Assembly (NCBI GenBank): GCA_017473705.1
Contig: JAFUJQ010000029.1
Span: 1-64,000, forward strand
Length of the DNA: 64,000 bases
Direction of reading: 5' to 3'
DNA from: Bacteroidales bacterium
GTDB taxonomy: Bacteria > Bacteroidota > Bacteroidia > Bacteroidales > UBA932
The first letter of the stretch is position 1, and each line of letters begins with the position of its first letter. The notes beneath the pieces were generated by a model. That model was given only the letters and a program-made list of their open reading frames with translations, had not been told where the DNA came from and did no database searches. The position numbers and the translations under genes are program-made. This document shows positions 51,489-61,350 of the stretch, piece by piece.

Positions 51489-52631
51489 ATGCATTTTGCG
51501 TCACTTCATAAGTTCCTCAGCACCACCGCCCTCATCTTCACGATGCTGGCCGGGAGCACGCATCGTGCAGACGCCCAGGAGAGGTACCCGGAGATATGCT
51601 TTCCATACCCTTTCCCGATGGAGCTGCTGATTCCGTCCAACGACACTTTGGAGATATGCGTGATGGGAGATGTGATGATGCACACGAAACAGATCGAAAA
51701 CGCCCGCAGAAAAGACTCCGGATATGATTTCAGTTCATATTTCCAGTTCATTGAAGACGAAATAAGTAGCGCTGACATTGCAGTGGCGAACATGGAATTC
51801 ACCCTGGCGGGAGAGCCGTACACGGGCTACCCATGCTTCTCAGCTCCGGACAGTCTGGCAAGATATCTTGCCGAATGCGGATTCGACGTATTTCTCACAG
51901 CGAACAACCACATATATGACAAGGGAGTTGCAGGAGCAGCAAGAACGCTGAAGACATATCGGGAGCTTGCAGAGGAATATGGCATTGCAATAGCCGGTAT
52001 GGCAGAAGACGAATTGTCAACCGGGCTGGTGACATTAAACGCAAAAGGCATCAGCATCGCATTTGTAAACATGACATATGGGACCAATCTTGGAATCGGC
52101 TCATATTGGCCAAAGGTGTGCAGACTATCTGACCGACAAACGGTTGAAGAGACCATGGCAAAGGCGGCACAATGTGATGTCACAATAGCGCTGCCTCATT
52201 GGGGCGAAGAGTATAATCTCATCCATAATGCCCGCCAGGAAAAAGATGCGGAATGGCTGATAAGCCAGGGAGCGGACGTGATAATCGGAGCACACCCGCA
52301 TGTGATACAGGACTGCCGGAAGATTGATGGGGTCACTGTCGCATACTCGCTCGGAAACGCAGTTTCCAACATGAGTGCGGCAAATACGCAGCTGGAGCTG
52401 ATGGCCACGATCCGGATAGTGAGACACCTCAACGGAAGGATAGAAATCATGGAACCCGGATTCAGATATCTGTGGTGCTCAAGACCGGGAGGGTACAACA
52501 GTTCATACACAGTATTGCCGGTCAAGGATTTCATAGGAAGCCGCGACCTGTGGCAAGGACCTTGGGAGTATGACAAGATGATGAGAACATACAGACATGT
52601 TCAGGAAAAGACAAGAATAACAGAGCAATAA
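51489..52631 (+). CDS. CapA-family poly-gamma-glutamate-synthesis-type protein
   Basis: 380 residues. N-terminal signal-like segment (LSTTALIFTMLAGSTHRADAQ). The CapA metallophosphatase fold has CVMGDVMMH, VANMEFT, TANNHIYDKG, LPHWGEEY and GAHPHVIQ with AYSLGNAVSN. In Bacillus CapA helps make capsular poly-gamma-glutamate, but no CapB/CapC partners are here, and this domain is also found in unrelated phosphatase-like proteins. Phosphoesterase activity in the envelope is the safer guess. The start could also be the ATG at 51543. Shares TAATG with phoH. Confidence 0.85.
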   Translation: MHFASLHKFLSTTALIFTMLAGSTHRADAQERYPEICFPYPFPMELLIPSNDTLEICVMGDVMMHTKQIENARRKDSGYDFSSYFQFIEDEISSADIAVANMEFTLAGEPYTGYPCFSAPDSLARYLAECGFDVFLTANNHIYDKGVAGAARTLKTYRELAEEYGIAIAGMAEDELSTGLVTLNAKGISIAFVNMTYGTNLGIGSYWPKVCRLSDRQTVEETMAKAAQCDVTIALPHWGEEYNLIHNARQEKDAEWLISQGADVIIGAHPHVIQDCRKIDGVTVAYSLGNAVSNMSAANTQLELMATIRIVRHLNGRIEIMEPGFRYLWCSRPGGYNSSYTVLPVKDFIGSRDLWQGPWEYDKMMRTYRHVQEKTRITEQ

Positions 52632-53572
52632 TGAGCAAGAAGACAATTACACTCGAAGCTATCGACCACATCGAAATCTATGGAGCCGCCAACAAGAATC
52701 TGGAGGCCCTGTGCAGCTACTTTCCCGAACTGAAGGTAGTGGCAAGAGGATGCGAGATCATCCTTGAAGGCAAGGAAGAGGACATTGAAAGGTTCTCCTT
52801 GAAGCTCAACCAGCTGATCGAGCGAAGACAGCACAAGATGAATCTCACACCATATGATGTAGAGGATCTGTTTGACGGAGAGGCATCACCGGACAGATTC
52901 AAGCTATGCGGCAACTCTGTCATAGTCCACGGAAATGACGGCAAGCCGATAAAGGCGAGAAACAGGACTCAGGAAGAGATGGTGAAGGCATACTTCGAGA
53001 ACGACCTCATATTTGCAGTCGGCCCAGCAGGAACAGGAAAGACATATATAGCCATAGCCTTGGCTGTCAGAGCATTGAAGAACAGGGAAATAAAGAGGAT
53101 CATACTCACCCGCCCGGCTGTGGAGGCAGGAGAACGCCTCGGATTCCTGCCAGGTGACCTCAAGGACAAGCTCGATCCATATCTCCAGCCTTTATACGAC
53201 GCTCTGGGCGACATGATTCCTCCGAAGAGGCTCCAGGAATTCATGGCTGAAGGGACCATCCAGATAGCGCCTCTTGCATACATGCGCGGACGCACTCTGG
53301 ACAGGGCATGCGTGATCCTGGACGAGGCCCAGAACACAAACCTCGGCCAGCTCAAGATGTTCCTGACACGCATGGGATGCGATGCCAAATTCATAGTCAC
53401 AGGAGACGCCAGCCAGATCGACCTTCCCAACAAAAATGATTCCGGCCTGCTCAAAGGCATAGAACTGACCAAAAACATAAAGGGCATCAAGACAATCTTC
53501 TTCAAGAACGAAGACATCGTCCGACACCCTCTTGTAGCAAAGATTGTCAAGGCTTTCGAGCAGAAGCCTTGA
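52631..53572 (+). CDS. PhoH-family RNA-binding ATPase
   Basis: 313 residues. A KH-like N-terminus (about 1-75) precedes the PhoH P-loop domain with Walker A GPAGTGKTY, Walker B CVILDEAQN and GDASQIDLP. Predicted nucleic-acid-dependent ATPase linked to ribosome and RNA maintenance. Start overlaps the CapA stop. Confidence 0.93.
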   Translation: MSKKTITLEAIDHIEIYGAANKNLEALCSYFPELKVVARGCEIILEGKEEDIERFSLKLNQLIERRQHKMNLTPYDVEDLFDGEASPDRFKLCGNSVIVHGNDGKPIKARNRTQEEMVKAYFENDLIFAVGPAGTGKTYIAIALAVRALKNREIKRIILTRPAVEAGERLGFLPGDLKDKLDPYLQPLYDALGDMIPPKRLQEFMAEGTIQIAPLAYMRGRTLDRACVILDEAQNTNLGQLKMFLTRMGCDAKFIVTGDASQIDLPNKNDSGLLKGIELTKNIKGIKTIFFKNEDIVRHPLVAKIVKAFEQKP

Positions 53573-53591
53573 CAATCTTCACAAGCATCAC

Positions 53592-53626
53592 AAAAAAAGG
53601 AGTTCCGCGTGCGGAACTCCTTTTTT
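53592..53626. terminator. Bidirectional terminator between phoH and the TPR gene
   Basis: GGAGTTCCGC-GT-GCGGAACTCC flanked by AAAAAAA and TTTTTT; works on both strands for the convergent genes. Confidence 0.95.
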
Positions 53627-53632
53627 ATCGGA

Positions 53633-54946
53633 TTATTTATTCAGATAAGCGTTGTACTCATCAAACTTCTGCTGATACTGAGCGTCCTTGTTTCTGAGAA
53701 CAAAGCAGATAGACTTGATTGTGTTTGCAATGTCCTTCTTGAAAGTCGCATCCTCAGGCATAAGGGCAAATGCCTTCTCAAGCTCTGTCAGAGCCGAAAT
53801 GCACATTGTCTCATACTTGGCCATGAGTGCCTCGTAAGCTGCCTGCTCGAAAGTCTCCTGACCTTCGTTGAAGTATACGTTACCACGGTCGATGAAATAA
53901 CCGCCAAGAGCGATATATGGATCTGCTGTCTCAGGAGCGATTGCAATACTCTGCCTGTAAGCAGCTTCTGCCTTGTCCCAATCCTCGAGACGCTTGTAGA
54001 TATCACCCTCTACTCTGTAGATGGAAGCATTGTCCGGCATAGCCTGCTTTGCCTTTTCGATAAGGCTGAGAAGCTGTCCTTCGCCACCTTCCTTAGGAAG
54101 ATAGTAGTTGATGAGACCTACGAGAAGATTTGCATTCTCCGGATAAAGAGCAAAACCCTGCTCAAGAACCTTGATGCCTGACTCTTCGTCACCGAGCTTC
54201 ATATATACATCACCGAGAGAAGGGAAGAGGTTTCCGTCCTCTGCATAGTATCCGATTTCAAGGCATCTGTTGAAGAAGTTCTTGGATTCCTCATAATTGC
54301 CAGCCTGCATGTGGATGTAACCGGCATAATAAAGATATGTTGTATCAGACTTTGAGAGAGGAGCAGTCTCAGATGCGTTTGCAGCCCTACCTACGAGGGA
54401 AGCGGCAGCCTTCATGTCACCGAGAGTATACTTGTTCATACCTTCCTCGAAGTACTTTGCAGCAACTGTTGCGATACCATCTGTGATATCCTTGGTCTTT
54501 GAACCCTTTACGTCAACCTCAGCAGCCTTTGCATATGCCTCGAGAGCACCTGCAAGAGCATCCTCATATACAGGCTTTGTAACTTCAACCATTCTGAGGA
54601 CATCGCTGCCGTCAAAGTAGAGAACCTTGTCAGCATGAGTCTCCTTCTTGAAAGGAGTTCCATCTACTACGACTTCCTCTACTGAGAGAGCCTTCTTGAG
54701 ACCCATCATCTGCTCGAGCTGAACGCGAGGAGTATTGATGAGAAGATTTCCTGTAGGAGCCTCATACGCATCCATATAAGTCTTTGCAAGCTTGAGCCAA
54801 GTTGCAACCTTGGTTGCCTTCTTTGGATTTTCCGTAGCCACCTTTGCACTTTCAACCGCCTTCTTGGCAGCTTCTGGAGTCTTTACCTGTGCATCAGCCA
54901 CCTGTACTGTCAGGAGAACTGCCAATGCGATAAGAATTCTTTTCAT
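53633..54946 (-). CDS. Exported TPR-repeat protein
   Basis: 437 residues. Signal peptide MKRILIALAVLLTVQVADA. Four or more TPR-like pairs follow (about 30-60, 200-350; e.g. YAGYIHMQAGNYEESKNFFN, EDWDKAEAAYRQSIAIAP). Scaffold for protein complexes in the periplasm. Similar proteins in Bacteroidota are surface-layer or envelope-assembly helpers; no partner can be named. It follows gyrA by 20 bases. Confidence 0.82.
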   Translation of the reverse strand: MKRILIALAVLLTVQVADAQVKTPEAAKKAVESAKVATENPKKATKVATWLKLAKTYMDAYEAPTGNLLINTPRVQLEQMMGLKKALSVEEVVVDGTPFKKETHADKVLYFDGSDVLRMVEVTKPVYEDALAGALEAYAKAAEVDVKGSKTKDITDGIATVAAKYFEEGMNKYTLGDMKAAASLVGRAANASETAPLSKSDTTYLYYAGYIHMQAGNYEESKNFFNRCLEIGYYAEDGNLFPSLGDVYMKLGDEESGIKVLEQGFALYPENANLLVGLINYYLPKEGGEGQLLSLIEKAKQAMPDNASIYRVEGDIYKRLEDWDKAEAAYRQSIAIAPETADPYIALGGYFIDRGNVYFNEGQETFEQAAYEALMAKYETMCISALTELEKAFALMPEDATFKKDIANTIKSICFVLRNKDAQYQQKFDEYNAYLNK

Positions 54947-54966
54947 AATGTGTGGTATTAAGTTGA

Positions 54967-57498
54967 TTATTCATTATTTTGTTCTGCTGCAGGAGCTTCC
55001 TGCACTTCCGGAGCCGGGGTCTCAGTCTGCTCTTCGTCAGTCTTGTTGACTGCCGATACCGCAGCAATCGCATCGCCTTCCTTAATATTAATAAGGCGCA
55101 CACCCTGGGTAGCTCGTCCTGCAACCTTGATTCCCGACACGGCCATCCTGATGGTAAGTCCTGAACGGTTGATGATCATGAGGTCATTCTCATCGGTAAC
55201 GTTCTTGATGGCTACAAGAGAACCTGTCTTCTCTGTTATGTTCAAGGTCTTGACACCCTTTCCCCCTCTGTTTGTCTTGCGATACTCATCGAAATCCGAG
55301 CGTTTTCCATAACCATGCTCGCTGACAACAAGAATGCTGTGCGATGCGGCATCGTCTGCTGCAGGATCATAAGTGATCATGCCAACAACCTCATCATCCT
55401 CATCAATATTTATGCCACGTACTCCTGACGCCGTTCTTCCGAGCGCACGGGCATCGGTCTCTTCGAAGCGGCAGCAGCGGCCCTTGCGGCCTGCAAGGAG
55501 TATCTCGCTGTGTCCATTTGTCATCACTGCCTCGAGAAGCTCGTCTCCGTCACGCACCGTGATTGCGATGACACCATTCGTGCGAGGACGCGAATATGCC
55601 TCAAGAGAAGTCTTCTTGATTATTCCCTTCTTGGTTGCGAGCACAATGTAGTTGTTGTTCACATAGTCCTCGTCCTTGAGGTTGCGGACATTCAGATATG
55701 CCTTGATCTTGTCATCCGGCTCGATGTTGATGACATTCTGGATAGCGCGGCCCTTCGATGCACGCGATCCCTCCGGAATCTCGTATACCTTGAGCCAGTA
55801 GCAGCGGCCGTTCTGAGTGAAGAGGAGCATTGTGCTGTGCATGTTGGCAACATAGATGTGCTCTATGAAGTCTTCGTCACGGGTTGCGCTTCCCTTCATG
55901 CCGACGCCACCTCTGTTCTGGAGGCGGTATTCGGTGAGAGATGTCCTCTTGATATATCCGAGGTGAGAGATAGTGATCACAACATCCTCGTCTGCGTAGA
56001 AGTCTTCAGGATTGAACTCCTCTGCCGAGAGTGCGATCTCAGTCCTTCTCTTGTCTCCGTATTTCTCCTTCATCTCGAGAGTCTCGTCCTTGATGATGCC
56101 GAGCTGCATGCTCTCGTTCGCAAGGACATCCTCGCAGTACTTGATGAACTTCATGAGTTCGTCATACTCGCTCTGGAGCTTCTCTCTTTCGAGTCCTGTG
56201 AGCTGACGGAGCCTCATCTCAACGATAGCCGTAGCCTGTGCCTCCGAGAACGCGAATGTCTCCATGAGCTCGCTCTTGGCATCGTCCACATTCTTTGAAG
56301 CGCGGATGATGTTGATTATCTGGTCTATCACGTCAAGAGCCTTGAGGAGTCCCTCAAGGATATGTGCTCTCTTCTGAGCCTTTTCGAGGTCGAATTTCGT
56401 CCTTCTGAGGATCACTTCATGTCTGTGCTTCACAAAGTATTTGATGAGTTCCTTGAGGTTGAGCGTACGAGGACGTCCGTTCACAAGGGCCACGTTGTTC
56501 ACAGAAAAGCTTGACTGAAGCGGAGTGTACTTGAAGAGGGTGTTGAGCACTACATTCGAGTTTGCATCCTTCTTCAGACGGATCACGATGCGGACTCCCT
56601 TCATTGTGGTCTCGTCGTTGATGTATGAGATGCCTTCGATCTTCTTTGCCTCCACGAGCTCGGCGATCTTCTCGATCATCTCTCTCTTGTTGACCATGTA
56701 AGGAATCTCGGTGACAACGATTGTCTCACGTCCAGAATCACTGACCTCGATCTCGGTCTTAGAGCGGATCACGATGCGGCCGCGGCCTGTCTCAAACGCA
56801 TCCTTGATGCCCTGACGGCCCTGGATGATACCACCTGTAGGGAAATCCGGACCCTTGACATACTGCATCAGCTCCTCAATTGTGATCTCAGGGTTGTCAA
56901 TGTATGCACAGATTGCATCGCAGCACTCTGTGAGGTTGTGAGGCGCCATGTTGGTCGCCATACCTACCGCGATACCTGAAGATCCGTTCAGAAGAAGAAG
57001 AGGAATCTTTGTCGGAAGCACTGTAGGCTCCTGGAGAGAGTCGTCAAAGTTGTTCTGGAAGTCTACAGTATCCTTTTCGAGATCCGCGAGCACCTCGTCA
57101 GCGAGCTTTGAGAGCTTTGCCTCGGTGTATCGCATCGCAGCGACAGGGTCGCCGTCCATAGATCCGAAGTTACCCTGTCCGAAGACAAGCGGATACCTGA
57201 GGCTCCAGTCCTGGGCCATTCTGGCCATTGCGTCATATACGCTGGCGTCACCATGCGGATGGTACTTACCGAGAACCTCACCGACGATACGGGCTGACTT
57301 CTTTGTCTGGCTTGTATGTCTGAGGCCGAGGCCGTCCATTCCGAAAAGCACTCTTCTATGTACAGGCTTGAAACCGTCACGCACGTCAGGGAGGGCCCTG
57401 GACACGATCACAGACATGGAGTAGTCGATATAGGCACTCCTCATCTGTTCGTCGATGTTCACCTGCTCAATTCTACCTGTTTTTCCTTCGTTTTCCAT
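54967..57498 (-). CDS. gyrA: DNA gyrase subunit A
   Basis: 843 residues. Makes negative supercoils with GyrB. Catalytic Tyr124 ([10 protein letters not shown]), winged-helix domain and the C-terminal beta-pinwheel with a GyrA-box-like NRGGKGV, which argues for gyrase over ParC. The quinolone-resistance region reads [17 protein letters not shown], with Ala85 at the E. coli Ser83 position and Asp89 at Asp87. The acidic C-tail ends [14 protein letters not shown]. Divergent from clpC. Confidence 0.97.
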   Translation of the reverse strand: MENEGKTGRIEQVNIDEQMRSAYIDYSMSVIVSRALPDVRDGFKPVHRRVLFGMDGLGLRHTSQTKKSARIVGEVLGKYHPHGDASVYDAMARMAQDWSLRYPLVFGQGNFGSMDGDPVAAMRYTEAKLSKLADEVLADLEKDTVDFQNNFDDSLQEPTVLPTKIPLLLLNGSSGIAVGMATNMAPHNLTECCDAICAYIDNPEITIEELMQYVKGPDFPTGGIIQGRQGIKDAFETGRGRIVIRSKTEIEVSDSGRETIVVTEIPYMVNKREMIEKIAELVEAKKIEGISYINDETTMKGVRIVIRLKKDANSNVVLNTLFKYTPLQSSFSVNNVALVNGRPRTLNLKELIKYFVKHRHEVILRRTKFDLEKAQKRAHILEGLLKALDVIDQIINIIRASKNVDDAKSELMETFAFSEAQATAIVEMRLRQLTGLEREKLQSEYDELMKFIKYCEDVLANESMQLGIIKDETLEMKEKYGDKRRTEIALSAEEFNPEDFYADEDVVITISHLGYIKRTSLTEYRLQNRGGVGMKGSATRDEDFIEHIYVANMHSTMLLFTQNGRCYWLKVYEIPEGSRASKGRAIQNVINIEPDDKIKAYLNVRNLKDEDYVNNNYIVLATKKGIIKKTSLEAYSRPRTNGVIAITVRDGDELLEAVMTNGHSEILLAGRKGRCCRFEETDARALGRTASGVRGINIDEDDEVVGMITYDPAADDAASHSILVVSEHGYGKRSDFDEYRKTNRGGKGVKTLNITEKTGSLVAIKNVTDENDLMIINRSGLTIRMAVSGIKVAGRATQGVRLINIKEGDAIAAVSAVNKTDEEQTETPAPEVQEAPAAEQNNE

Positions 57499-57537
57499 AT
57501 ATGAATTTTACTTTTTGTTCTTCATTATACATCTTGG

Positions 57538-57565
57538 CAAAGTTACGAAAAAATTAGTAAATTTG
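57538..57565. promoter_or_regulatory. Divergent promoters of gyrA and clpC
   Basis: Minus-strand TAACTTTG (57538-57545, 39 bases before gyrA) and plus-strand TAAATTTG (57558-57565, 29 bases before clpC; TTG 21 bases upstream). The clpC box overlaps an earlier GTG, so the ATG at 57595 is the start. Confidence 0.6.
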
Positions 57566-57594
57566 TGCAATCAAAATTGATTTTAATTTACACT

Positions 57595-59943
57595 ATGGAA
57601 ATAGGCATATCAGACGAACTCAATTCGATTATAAACTTCTCCAGAGAGGAGGCGATGAGGACCGGATGCTACGGCATAGCTCCCGACCACCTTTTCCTCG
57701 GAATGATCCGCCACCGGGAAAACGCCGGATGCGATGCCCTCATGGGCAACGGCGTGGATGTCAATGAGATGAAACAGTTCATCGACAGCCGCATCTTCAC
57801 CAATGAGCATATACCCTACTCGGACATTGACAGCGTCACATTCTCGCGCGGCGCGCAGAATGTGCTGAGTTTCACCATCCTGGAGGCGACGAAGGTGCGC
57901 AGCGCGTCAGCGTCTTCGCAGCACCTGCTGCTGGCACTCTGCAGGGAAGGAAGTTCATACGGATGCTCGTATCTTCATGACCTCGGGATTGGTTATGGAG
58001 TGATCCACAAGTATCTGGACAAAAATGACATGCTCGACAGGGACAGCGTGGACAAGAACTTGCCTGTGAAGAACAGGGAACAGGACGATGACGAGCCTCA
58101 GATCCGCATCAGAGCCGTCCACGAAGGCGATAACGAGCAGGAGAAGCAGCTCTCCCCTCTCGAAGAGTTCGGCTATGACATGACCAAAGCCGCCCGCGAA
58201 GGCAGACTGGACCCTCTCGTAGGACGTGAAGACGAGATCCAGAGAGTGATACAGATTCTCGGAAGAAGGAGGAAGAACAATCCGATGCTGGTCGGAGATC
58301 CGGGAGTGGGCAAGTCGGCTATCGTCGAAGGAATCGCCATCAAGATAGTGACCGGTGACATTCCTCCCGTCCTTGCAGACAAGAGGCTCATCGCCCTGGA
58401 CATGGGCTCCATAGTGGCTGGAACCAAATATCGCGGAGATTTCGAGAAAAGACTCAAGAACATCATAAACGAGGTGGCTGCAAGTCCCGATGTGATAATC
58501 TTCATTGACGAATTCCACACGATTGTCGGAGCTGGCGGAGCTTCCGGAAGCCTTGACGCCGCCAACATGCTCAAGCCGGCGCTCGCCAGGGGCGACATCC
58601 AATGTATCGGAGCGACCACCCTTGACGAGTTCAGGAAGAATGTGGAGAAGGACGGAGCGCTTGACAGACGCTTCCAGAAGATCGTCGTCGAGCACACTGA
58701 CATTCCTCAGTCGATATCCATTCTTGACAGGCTCAAAACCAATTATGAGAAGCATCACAATGTCATATACACCGACGAAGCCATCGAGGCATGTGTAAGG
58801 ATGTCAGACAGATACATCACCGACAGATGCCTTCCGGACAAGGCTATCGACGCTATGGACGAGGCCGGTTCGATGGTCAGGCTGAAGAATCCGGACAAGA
58901 CCGGATACGTCACTGCGGACGACGTCGCGACAGTCATATCGAAGATGACCGGAATTCCTTCCGGAAAGATAGCGGAAAGCGAGGGGATCAGGCTCGTGAA
59001 GATGCGCAAGAAACTTCAGGCTGCGATCATAGGTCAGGACGATGCCATAGACAAGGTGGTCCGCGCAATACAGCGCAACCGCGCCGGCATCAAGGATCCG
59101 GGGAAGCCTATCGGAACATTCATATTCTTCGGTCCGACCGGAGTCGGCAAGACTCAGCTGGCGAAGTCTCTTGCAGAATATCTGTTTGATTCCGAGGAGA
59201 ACATGGTAAGACTTGACATGAGCGAATACATGGAGAAGTTCAACGTATCAAGGCTCATAGGAGCGCCTCCGGGCTATGTCGGATTTGAGGAAGGAGGTCA
59301 GCTGAGCGAAAGGGTGAGACGCAAGCCATACTGCGTGGTCCTTCTGGACGAGATAGAGAAGGCGCACCCGGACGTGTTCAACCTGCTGCTGCAGGTCATG
59401 GATGAAGGCAGGCTTACAGACAGCACCGGACGTACTGTCAGTTTCAGGAACACCATCGTCATAATGACATCAAACGTGGGCAGCCGCGAACTGGACGACT
59501 ATGGTTCGGGAGTCGGATTCAACACATCCGGCAAGAATGTCTCGATGAACAGGAAGGCTGTGCTCGAAAAGGCTGTGCGCAAGGTATTCCCGCCTGAGTT
59601 CATTAACAGAGTTGACGAGCAGGTATTCTTCAATCCTCTCTCGAAGGAGGACATCGAGAAGATCATCGACATCGAGCTCAAGGGGCTCAGGAGGCGTGTC
59701 AAGGAGGCCGGATTCGACCTCAGGATCACTCCTGCAGCAAAAAGATTTGTCGCAGAGGAGGGATATGACCCGAGCTACGGTGCAAGACCTCTCAAGAGAG
59801 CCGTCCAGCGCTTCATCGAAGATCCAGTATCGGAGCACATCATTACAGAAAGGATGATTTCCTGCAATAAGAAAACGGGAAGCAACGTGATACGCGTGAG
59901 TCTGACCAAAGACAAGGAGAACACTCTCGTGGAGTGGGCTTAG
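57595..59943 (+). CDS. clpC: Clp protease ATPase subunit, ClpC type
   Basis: 782 residues. Hsp100 unfoldase that feeds ClpP. Clp-N repeats (1-145), AAA1 with GDPGVGKSA, a short middle domain, AAA2 with GPTGVGKTQ, and the C-terminal D2-small domain. The VGF loop (DDYGSGVGFNTSG) is the ClpP-docking tripeptide. No UVR middle motif, so it is nearer ClpA/C of Bacteroidota than Bacillus ClpC. clpP is not in the window. Confidence 0.93.
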   Translation: MEIGISDELNSIINFSREEAMRTGCYGIAPDHLFLGMIRHRENAGCDALMGNGVDVNEMKQFIDSRIFTNEHIPYSDIDSVTFSRGAQNVLSFTILEATKVRSASASSQHLLLALCREGSSYGCSYLHDLGIGYGVIHKYLDKNDMLDRDSVDKNLPVKNREQDDDEPQIRIRAVHEGDNEQEKQLSPLEEFGYDMTKAAREGRLDPLVGREDEIQRVIQILGRRRKNNPMLVGDPGVGKSAIVEGIAIKIVTGDIPPVLADKRLIALDMGSIVAGTKYRGDFEKRLKNIINEVAASPDVIIFIDEFHTIVGAGGASGSLDAANMLKPALARGDIQCIGATTLDEFRKNVEKDGALDRRFQKIVVEHTDIPQSISILDRLKTNYEKHHNVIYTDEAIEACVRMSDRYITDRCLPDKAIDAMDEAGSMVRLKNPDKTGYVTADDVATVISKMTGIPSGKIAESEGIRLVKMRKKLQAAIIGQDDAIDKVVRAIQRNRAGIKDPGKPIGTFIFFGPTGVGKTQLAKSLAEYLFDSEENMVRLDMSEYMEKFNVSRLIGAPPGYVGFEEGGQLSERVRRKPYCVVLLDEIEKAHPDVFNLLLQVMDEGRLTDSTGRTVSFRNTIVIMTSNVGSRELDDYGSGVGFNTSGKNVSMNRKAVLEKAVRKVFPPEFINRVDEQVFFNPLSKEDIEKIIDIELKGLRRRVKEAGFDLRITPAAKRFVAEEGYDPSYGARPLKRAVQRFIEDPVSEHIITERMISCNKKTGSNVIRVSLTKDKENTLVEWA

Positions 59944-60062
59944 GCCATGGTTATGTCCTTGATCTCCAGTCCAAGCTCATCAACGAGGTCTGCCATTGCC
60001 ATAAAGGTCTCGTCTGATGCGAACATTGCGCTGAGGCGTGATAAAGTGTCTGTCGTATTCAT
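59940..60062 (-). CDS. Small hypothetical protein, 40 aa
   Basis: I do not recognise it. 40 residues, mostly helical and acidic (MNTTDTLSRLSAMFASDETF, MAMADLVDELGLEIKDITMA), no signal or membrane segment. A longer form beginning at 60122 would start upstream of a TACCTTTG box (60084-60091), so the 60062 start is preferred. That box gives a 21-base leader. It converges on clpC with a 4-base overlap of stops, like the small gene at 2974. Confidence 0.5.
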   Translation of the reverse strand: MNTTDTLSRLSAMFASDETFMAMADLVDELGLEIKDITMA

Positions 60063-60083
60063 AACCGTTTCGTTTAACTGATG

Positions 60084-60091
60084 CAAAGGTA
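60084..60091 (-). promoter_or_regulatory. -7 box of the 40-aa gene
   Basis: TACCTTTG on the minus strand. A short inverted repeat (GGCAC-CTT-GTGCC, 60094-60106) lies just upstream. Confidence 0.45.
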
Positions 60092-60174
60092 ATGGCACCT
60101 TGTGCCACTTTAAGGCACACATAAAGGTTTTTCACATAAAAATTCTATATTTATCGTCAAATTCGTCGAAATTT

Positions 60175-61350
60175 ATGGAAAACAACGAAAGATACACCGA
60201 CAAACTGGCAAAGTACATACTGATTTCAGCAGCCGTGCTGCTCGTCGGTCTCATATGCTGGTATTTCCGAAGCGTGCTTCTGTACATCATCATTGCTGTA
60301 GTGGTATCGCTCATTGCAAAGCCTCTCATGGGCCTGATGCAGAAGATCAACATCAAGGGAAGAAGGATTCCATGCTGGATATGCGCAGCGGTCTCCCTGT
60401 TCCTGGTCATCGGAGGACTCATCGGATTTGCATGCCTTGTGGTGCCGATCATCAGCGGCATAGTCAAGAACATCTCTCTTGAAAGCATCGAAACCTCGCT
60501 CAGAAGCATTGCCGGTCCGCTGGCTGACTTCAACGCGTTCCTGAGCCACAGCTTCCCACGTCTGGGAGAAGACTTCAGGCTGGAAGTCGTCATTGCGCAA
60601 GAGCTTCAGAGCATGTTCGATGTGTCAGTATTCTCATCATGGATCGGCTCTGCGGCATCATACATGACAAGTCTGGCCGTCGGTCTTTTCTCTGTCGCAT
60701 TCATAGGATTCTTCTTCATCAAGGATGACGGCACATTCACAAACATAGTATGCGCACTCGTTCCGGACAAGCACGAAGAGACCACCGAACAGGCCATTTC
60801 AGACATCGGATACCTGCTTTCGAGATATTTCATAGGAGTGCTCATCGAGGTGCTCGGCGTCGCGCTTATCAACTTCCTCGGCCTGCTCCTCATAGCGCGC
60901 CTGGGATTCAACGCAGCGATAGGAATAGCCTTCCTTACCGGCATTCTCAACATCATCCCTTACGTGGGACCGCTTATCGGCGGAGTGCTTGGAACAATTC
61001 TCGGCATAGTCATCAAGTACAGCAGCGCAACCCCTCTGGGTCTTGACGTCAATTTCTGGATATTCACGGCAATACTTATAGCCATCTTCTGCTTCACGCA
61101 GCTGATAGACAACATCCTGTACCAGCCTGTCATCTACTCGACCAGCATCAAGGCAAAGCCGCTCGAGATATTCATAGTCCTGCTCATTGTCGGCCATATC
61201 GGAGGCGCGCTGGCTATGATTGCGGCCATACCGATGTATACCGTTGTGCGCGTGATTGCATTCCGCTTCTTCGGACACCTGAAAGCCATCAAGAGGCTCA
61301 TTCCAGACGAAAAACTGATTACAAACACAAGAAAGAACAAAGATGAATAG
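60175..61350 (+). CDS. AI-2E family (PerM-like) membrane transporter
   Basis: 391 residues with about eight membrane helices in the AI-2E pattern (GLICWYFRSVLLYIIIAVVV, FIGFFFIKDDG, LIGGVLGTILGIVIKYSS). Members include the TqsA-type autoinducer exporter and Na+/H+ antiporters; the substrate cannot be assigned. The ATG at 60175 gives MENNERYTDKLAKY. Overlaps the esterase start by 8 bases. Confidence 0.88.
   Translation: MENNERYTDKLAKYILISAAVLLVGLICWYFRSVLLYIIIAVVVSLIAKPLMGLMQKINIKGRRIPCWICAAVSLFLVIGGLIGFACLVVPIISGIVKNISLESIETSLRSIAGPLADFNAFLSHSFPRLGEDFRLEVVIAQELQSMFDVSVFSSWIGSAASYMTSLAVGLFSVAFIGFFFIKDDGTFTNIVCALVPDKHEETTEQAISDIGYLLSRYFIGVLIEVLGVALINFLGLLLIARLGFNAAIGIAFLTGILNIIPYVGPLIGGVLGTILGIVIKYSSATPLGLDVNFWIFTAILIAIFCFTQLIDNILYQPVIYSTSIKAKPLEIFIVLLIVGHIGGALAMIAAIPMYTVVRVIAFRFFGHLKAIKRLIPDEKLITNTRKNKDE

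Noticed and set aside
51489-53572. Capsule (poly-gamma-glutamate) locus
   Set aside because: Only a CapA-like gene is present; the CapB and CapC synthase genes are missing.
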